Of a DNA stretch of 64,000 bases, positions 58,657-64,000 are shown piece by piece. The notes beneath the pieces were generated by a model, which saw only the letters and a list, made by a program, of their open reading frames with translations, was not told the origin of the DNA and searched no databases. This stretch comes from Abelmoschus esculentus (Eukaryota; Streptophyta; Magnoliopsida; Malvales; Malvaceae). Each line of letters opens with the position of its first letter. Position 1 is the first letter of the stretch. The DNA lies in the NCBI GenBank assembly GCA_035048815.1, contig JAUCBN010000016.1, positions 7,122,501-7,186,500 on the forward strand, written 5' to 3'. Made by a program: the position numbers and the translations under genes.

Positions 58657-59480
58657 ATGAAATAACACAAAGAGGAACTCCAATTTCAAAAGTTTGTAAG
58701 TATGCTGCACCAATTTCATATAAATATTTCATTTTTAGATGCTATTGATCAAATGCTCTCATATGCAAAGTTTTTGAAAGACATTGTTACAAAGAAAAGA
58801 AAAACTGAGAATTTTGAAACAATTGCTATAGCATCTCAGTTCTATTCTAGGAGGACTGAGCTTCCCATGAAAAGGCAAGATCCTAGCAGCTTCATCATTC
58901 CATGTTCGATAGGAGACAATTTTGTGGGAAAAGTATTATGCGACCTAAGGTCGAGTGTAAATCTGATGCCCAAGGCAATATTTAAGAGGCTTGGTATAGG
59001 GAGTATGCAACCTACCACTGTCATCTTGCAATTGGCGGACCATTCTCATGTCCGACCAGAAGGCAGGATGGAAGATATGATAGTAAAAGTGGGTAAGTTT
59101 GTGTTCCAGTGGACTTTCTGATTTTGGATTGTGAAGTAGACTACAAAGCACCCATCATTTTGGGGCGACCATTCCTTACAACCGGTCGGATTCTCATCGA
59201 CTGTGAGAAAGGAGACTTCACAATGCGAGTAGCAGATCAATCCATGACCATTAATGTCTTCAACACTCTCAAGTACATGGATGATAATGGAAAATGTCAC
59301 TGTATAGCCGGGATAAATGCTACAGCAATTGAGGAAGATGCAGGTTTTTATTGTGACAATTCTCCGCAAATGAAGGACTTTGCAAAAATGCTGGAGGAGC
59401 ATGATCAGGATGAAGAAGATCATTTGGAGCTACAAAAAAATTGGCTATTTCAAGCCAAGACCAGGTACAAAATTCGAATC
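58657..59480 (+). pseudogene. Athila protease
   Basis: An aspartic protease that would cut the polyprotein. Blocks are FLKDIVTKKRK, IIPCSIGDNFVGKVLCDLRS, VNLMPKAIFKRLGI and LQLADHSH. A one-base shift near 59110 is followed by FLILDCEVDYKAPIILGRPF and TMRVADQSMT. The catalytic motif after CDL should be Gly-Ala-Ser but reads Arg-Ser-Ser, so the active-site Gly is lost. It corresponds closely to the minus-strand copy at 21441-22211, which lost the same Gly in another way. Confidence 0.82.
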
Positions 59481-60470
59481 AATTGATTTCTCTGAATTTA
59501 TTCCTCCTAAGCCATCACTTTTACATGCACTATCTCTAGATTTAAAATCACTGCCGCCGCATTTAAAGTATGTTTATTTGAGATCTCACAATACTTTGCC
59601 AGTGATTATTTCTTCTAGCTTAGATCCTAACCAAGAGCTTAGTCTTGTGAAATTACTGTCGCAATATAAGAAAGCTCTAGGGTGGACTATGGCCGATTTG
59701 AAGGGCATCAGTTCTACGATCTGCATGCACAAGATACTGTTGGAAGAATGCCACAACAATTCTGTTGAGCCTCAAAGAAGACTAAACCCAGCAATGAAGA
59801 AGGTAGTGATGATAGAGATTACCAAGTAGTTGGATGCAGGGATCATATACCCAATTTCTGACAACTCATGGGTTAGGCCTGTGCATTGTGTTCCTAAGAA
59901 GAAAGGCACAACAGTGATCACATGTGAGGACAATGAGTTGCTCCCGACAAGGACAACCACAGGCTGACGCATTTGTGTGGACTATAAGAAGCTGAACAAG
60001 GCAACTAAGAAGGACCATTTCCCCATCCTTTTATTGATCAAATGCTGGATCGATTGGCGGGAAAGGCTTACTATTGCTTCCTCGATGGCTATTCTGGGTA
60101 CAACCAAATTGCTATAGCACCAGAGGACCAGGAGAAGACAACCTTCACCTGCCCTTATGAGACTTATGCTTTTCGAAGAATGTCATTTGGGTTATGTAAT
60201 TCTCCAACAACTTTTCAATGTTGCATGTTGGCAATTTTTTCAGACATGGTTGAATAATTTTTTGAGGTATTTATGGATGATTTTTCTGTATCCAGAGAAA
60301 CTTTTGAAAAATGCCTAGGCAACCTGGACAAGGTACTGAAACTCTGTGAAGAAGCCGACCTTGTACTCAATTGGGAGAAATACAATTTTATGGTGACCGA
60401 ATGTACGGTTTTGGGTACAAAATTTCAAGCAAAGGAATTGAAGTTGACAAAGCAAAAGTAGAGTTGATAG
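59481..60470 (+). pseudogene. Athila reverse transcriptase
   Basis: The linker SLLHALSLDLKSLPPHLKYV leads to the RT at about 59790 (RRLNPAMKKVV). VDYKKLNKATKKDHFP lies near 59975-60025 after an in-frame stop. Later blocks are YYCFLDGYSGYNQIAIAPED, TFTCPYETYAFRRMSFGLCN and the catalytic FMDD at 60270-60281. Stops are at about 59827, 59965 and 60254, and a short indel lies near 60030. Except for these breaks the conserved blocks are near complete. Confidence 0.88.
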
Positions 60471-61120
60471 AGAAGCTACCACCTCCCAACACTGTGAAGG
60501 GAATTAGAAGCTTCCTAGGACATGCTGGCTTCTATAGGAGGTTCATCAAGGATTTCTCAAAAATTTCTAAGCCGCTCTGCAATTTGCTACAGCAAAATCA
60601 ACCCTTTGTCTTTGATGAAAAATGCCACAGCGCTTTTAATGAACTAAAGAAGAAGCTTACCTCAACTCCAATAGTACTACCACCCGATTGGACTGAGCCA
60701 TTCGAGTTGATGTGCGACGCAAGTGACTACGCAGTTGGCGCAACACTAGGTCAAAGGCGAGGTAAAATGTGCGACGCAAGTGACTACGCAGTTGGCGCAA
60801 CACTAGGTCAAAGGCGAGGTAAACTCTTTCATGTTATTTACTATGCAAGTAGAACTCTTAATGATGCTCAAATTAACTATACCACTACTGAGAAAGAGTT
60901 ACTTGTTTTAGTATTTGTTTTCGATAAGTTTAGGGTGTATCTTATAGGAACTAGGATGATAGTACACACTGATCATTCTGCCATCAAATACCTAGTGACT
61001 AAGAAAGATGCTAAGCTGAGACTTATTAGGTGGATACTTTTGTTTCAGGAATTTGATATTGAAGTAAAGGATAGGAAAGGTACTGAAAATCAAGTTGCAG
61101 ATCACCTATCTAGGCTAGAA
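60471..61120 (+). pseudogene. Athila RNase H with tandem duplication
   Basis: Blocks IRSFLGHAGFYRRFIKDFSK, then LMCDASDYAVGATLGQRRGK, TTTEKELLVLVFVFDKFR, IVHTDHSAIKYLVTKKDAK and NQVADHLSRL follow in order and in one frame with no stop (60371-61411). The 57-bp segment 60710-60766, which encodes the first catalytic Asp block, is repeated exactly at 60767-60823. The duplication keeps the frame but would insert 19 residues into the fold. Confidence 0.9.
60710..60823 (+). repeat. Perfect 57-bp in-frame tandem duplication
   Basis: Two identical adjacent copies, each starting ATGTGCGACGCAAGTGAC and ending GGCGAGGTAAA. It encodes the CDASDYAVGATLGQ block of RNase H twice. Confidence 0.95.
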
Positions 61121-62481
61121 AATCCTGATAATTTAGGAGAAAATTTTGAGATCAAGGAAAATTTTCCTGATGAGAAAATTTTATATGCTACAACATTACC
61201 TTGGTATACCGATATTGTTAATTTTCTTTTTAGTGATATTTTGCCTCCTGATTTATCTAGCCAGGGTCGCAAGAAGTTCAAACATGATGCAAAATTTTTC
61301 TATTGGTATGAGCCATATTTGTTCAAGCAATATGCTGACCAATTGCTTCGACGATATGTACCGGAAGAAGAACAAAAAGATATCCTATTCCATTGCCATG
61401 CAGCATCATAAGGTGGGCACTTTGGTGGATCAAGGACTGCTGCAAAGGTTCTTCAATCTGGATTCTACTGGCTCTCACTCTTCAAGGATGCTCAAGCATT
61501 TTACAAGGGATGCGATAGATGTCAAAGAACCGATAACATCTCGAGTAGGAATGAAATGTAGTTGCAAAATATTATGGAAATCGATCTTTTCGATATTCGG
61601 GGAATTGATTTCATGAGACCATTTCCATCATCCTATGATGATTTGTATATCTTGCTAGCAGTGGACTACGTGAGAAAATGGGTAGAAGCGGTGGCAATAC
61701 CTCACAATGATTCCAAGACAGTCATGAAGTTCCTGCACAAGAATATTTTCACAAGGTTTGGAGTCCTTAGAGCCATAATCAGTGATGAAGGAACCCACTT
61801 CGACAACAAGCTCATTGCTAAGGCATTACAACGCTATGGAGTCAGACACAAAATTGCTACAGCATATCACCCGCAGACAAATGGACAAGCTGAAATCTCT
61901 ACTAGATAAATCAAACAAATCCTAGAGAAGACAGTCAACAAAAAAAGAAAAGACTGGTCTCCAAAGCTGGATGAAGCTTTGTGGGCATATAGAACAGCTT
62001 ACAAAACTCCTTTAGGGATGTCCCTATTTAATCTGGTTTATGGGAAAACGTGTCATTTGCTCGTAGAGCTTGAACACAAAGCTTATTGGGCCATCAAAAA
62101 GCTCAATATGGATTTCAAGGCAGCTGGAGAGAACAAGCTTCTGGAGCTAAATGAAATGGACGAATTTTGATCACTTGCCTATGAGAATGCTAGGATTTAC
62201 AAAGAAAAGACAAAGAGGTGGCACGATAAACATCTTTTACCACGACATTTCTCAAAGGGCCAACAAGTATTACTTTACAACTCAAGATTGAAACTTTTTC
62301 CTAGAAAATTGAAGTCTCGATGGTCAGGACCATTCCTGATACATAAGGTTTATCCTTATGGAGTTGTAGAAATCAAAACACTTGATGGAGATCGGACATT
62401 CAAGGTCGGTCAAAGGTTGAAGATCTATAATGGAGCTCCCATTGTGCGTGACAAGGACGACCACAATCTGCAAAATGCCTG
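61121..62481 (+). pseudogene. Athila integrase
   Basis: The zinc region spans about 61340-61530 (RRYVPEEEQ, FHCHAAS, GGHFGGSRTAAKVL, then KGCDRCQR) with a stop at 61409. The core starts DIRGIDFMRPFPSSYDDLYI near 61592, with the second Asp in IISDEGTHFDNKL (about 61778) and the Glu in HPQTNGQAEI (about 61868-61900). Stops occur at 61907 and 62168, plus one near 61558. The C-terminal part runs WSGPFLIHKVYPYGVVEIK to the stop at 62480. All three catalytic acids are present by motif, but the frame is cut at four or more places. Confidence 0.87.
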
Positions 62482-63184
62482 AGCATTTCTATCACCCTCT
62501 TTTATTTTGCTTTAGCATTTTAATTTTCAATTTGAATAAAAGTAGAAGTTTTTATTTAGGGTTTCCTTTTAGATGCTTTTATTTTCTTTTTATCTCTATT
62601 CAGCTTTTAATTCTTGAAGGTACAAGCTCAGACCACTGTGCGTCCTTGCAACAGTTTGCATGAGACCAAAGGCGTGGGATGCCACTACAGGACAATTTGC
62701 AGTGCACAGTCTATGCAAGGGAGGCCTGGGAGCTAGAAAGGACTGTACAGCTACCGGTCTTGGAGAAATTTTTTTTTGGATTTATTTGATTTGGGCCACC
62801 AAAGAAGGAAGATGAGGAGACTATAAAGGAGAATTTGGTTGGTTTTCAATGGGAAAAGAGAGAGTTTGGTTCAAATTCAACCCTTCTTTAACCCATAATT
62901 ACTTTTCATTAATTACAAAATCCCTTTCTCTCTCCAACTTACCATCTATTTAAACTCACACAACACCTTTTTACTTTCCCAAAAACCCTAGTCGTCCAAA
63001 CACTTACACAACCCATCATTACTTTTTTTTCTCTTTCCTTTCACCTTCCCAAACAAGTATCCATCCTTCTTTCTTCCCCACTACTCCATCTTCTTCTCCA
63101 AGATAACGAACCTCTATTTTTTACAAAACTCACCCTTGCTTCAAGAAAAAATGAGAGTATCTAACATAAACTTTTCCTTTCACA
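62482..63184 (+). other. Spacer between Athila pol and the downstream ORF
   Basis: No domain is recognised. It holds T-rich sequence at the start, GC-richer sequence near 62640-62760, and CT-rich leader-like DNA (TTCTCTTTCCTTTCACC and neighbours) near 63030-63100. It could carry an internal promoter or splice acceptor for the downstream frame, as proposed for Athila-like elements; nothing in the sequence proves this. Confidence 0.5.
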
Positions 63185-64000
63185 ATGGTCCTTTGTAAAA
63201 GCACTGCGGAGTCTTCTAGAGCTGTTGTTGAAACTCAGCCGGTTAACATCAGAAAGTTTAAGGATGCTGCTGTAAAGGACCGATTCCAAAAACTCAAAGC
63301 AAGAACAGTTCACCAAGAGAAAGGTTTCCTCTACAACACCGCAACTTTCCAGAAGTTGTCAGAGCAAGTTGCTCTCACCATAAAACGCCACAAGTGGGAG
63401 GAATTTGCTCGGCACTTTGTAGCAAAGAAGGATGCCAAATCACTCAACATCTCACTGGTCAAAGAGTTTCACGCCCACTACACAAGATTGGGGCAATCCA
63501 CAGTGTATGTTCGAGGAGATGTTGTGCCATTCACTGCACAAGACATCAACCAATTCTATGGACTGGATGAAGATGACCAACACTCCATCTTTGTCGCATC
63601 GATGTTGGGGCAAGACCAAGACTTCTTACTTCAAGAACTCTGTGTCGAAGGAACCATTTTGGATAAAGCAAACACAACGGTGGACCGCACTTCCTTGAAG
63701 GTAGAAGGAAAAATCTGGATGCACTTCATCAAGCAAAACTTGATGCCAACAACTCATACAGCTACTGTCAACTTGGACCGAATACAATTGCTACACTTAA
63801 TGCTGAGGACAAGGAAGATCAATGTGTGGGAGATCATTCTCGAAGAGTCTTATGCTGCGCTCAAGAGCATGCAAATCCCCTTTCCATTCCCTTACCTCAT
63901 TACAGCACTCTGTAGGAAACAGAGAATGTTCGAGAATGATGAGGACTTTAAAGTGAAAGTACGACAAGGAATACCTTTGAAGAAGATCTCTGAGCTGATG
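63185..64000 (+). CDS. Athila downstream ORF (putative plant transposon protein domain), partial
   Basis: An ATG at 63185 opens 272 codons without a stop up to the window edge, so the protein continues beyond. It starts MVLCKSTAESSRAVVE. Internal blocks are AVKDRFQKLKARTVH, WEEFARHFVAKKDAKSLNIS, VKEFHAHYTRLGQSTVYVRG, IWMHFIKQNLMPTTHTATVN and FPFPYLITALCRK. I recall this combination from the extra ORF that follows pol in Athila elements, often called env-like or annotated as a putative plant transposon protein domain; the function is not established. No signal peptide or membrane helix is visible in this portion. It has no breaks although gag and pol upstream have many. The right end and any C-terminal membrane segments are unseen. 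Confidence 0.8.
   Translation, partial: MVLCKSTAESSRAVVETQPVNIRKFKDAAVKDRFQKLKARTVHQEKGFLYNTATFQKLSEQVALTIKRHKWEEFARHFVAKKDAKSLNISLVKEFHAHYTRLGQSTVYVRGDVVPFTAQDINQFYGLDEDDQHSIFVASMLGQDQDFLLQELCVEGTILDKANTTVDRTSLKVEGKIWMHFIKQNLMPTTHTATVNLDRIQLLHLMLRTRKINVWEIILEESYAALKSMQIPFPFPYLITALCRKQRMFENDEDFKVKVRQGIPLKKISELM

Larger units (their letters stand above)
51494..64000 (+). mobile_element. Athila element, 5' LTR to downstream ORF, running off the window
   Basis: The order is 5' LTR, tRNA-Asp-type primer site, gag, protease, RT, RNase H, integrase, spacer, extra open frame. The extra frame downstream of pol is the Athila hallmark. The RT motif FMDD and the zinc knuckle spacing (Cys-X2-Cys-X3-His-X4-Cys) also fit. 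Gag-pol is broken by stops and shifts, and gag holds a solo LTR (54292-57845). The 3' LTR is beyond 64000. Confidence 0.9.

Overview
This window looks like a repeat-packed intergenic stretch of a dicot nuclear genome with one clear host gene. The host gene has short plant-type introns. Most of the rest is LTR retrotransposons of the plant-specific Athila, Tat/Ogre, Tekay (Del) and Ty1-copia groups, and the non-coding DNA is very AT-rich. The Tat-type gag and the long Tekay LTRs remind me of elements known from Gossypium and related Malvaceae; this rests on memory of the families and is only a moderate inference. I saw no rRNA, tRNA, CRISPR, plasmid or viral-genome features.

Positions 1-26309 are a nested stack. 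The bottom layer is a decayed plus-strand copia element, seen as pieces at 14620-15239, 18586-19430 and 25203-26309. A Tekay chromovirus (7914-14619), a probable Tekay solo LTR (15240-18585) and a minus-strand Athila-type element (19431-25202, TSD ATTAG) sit in it. The Tekay gag was broken by a Tat/Ogre-type element (870-7913: gag remnant, purine tract, minisatellite, 3' LTR). That element was hit by an Athila-type LTR (1-869). Positions 26430-28957 hold a very old minus-strand copia remnant, into which a complete but dead copia element (28958-34667, TSD TTTCA) was inserted.

Positions 34668-43300 are AT-rich and carry non-autonomous inverted-repeat elements: one MITE-like element inside another (35445-36838), a truncated third relative (38862-39213), a PIF/Harbinger-type MITE with TTA duplications (39238-40195), and an inverted repeat with a telomere-like core (40768-41592).

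The only convincing host gene is a proline-rich extensin-like receptor kinase (PERK) at 44030-47835. It is on the plus strand, has eight coding exons and encodes 732 residues. Its kinase motifs are intact, and one intron has a GC donor.

From 48600 onward retrotransposons return. There is a copia gag remnant behind a cluster of palindromes (48690-50877), a second copia scrap (50895-51493), and then a large plus-strand Athila element (51494 to beyond 64000). The Athila element has its 5' LTR, primer site, gag, protease, RT, RNase H and integrase, all carrying breaks. It also has an unbroken downstream open frame (63185-64000, running off the window). Its gag is split by a Tekay solo LTR with a perfect TAAGG target duplication (54292-57845).

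I found no novel multi-gene system. The observations most worth checking are the intact Athila downstream frame beside a broken pol, the perfect 57-bp duplication in its RNase H, the palindrome clusters inside LTRs of two unrelated families, the Tat-element minisatellite, and the constitutive GC-AG intron in PERK.
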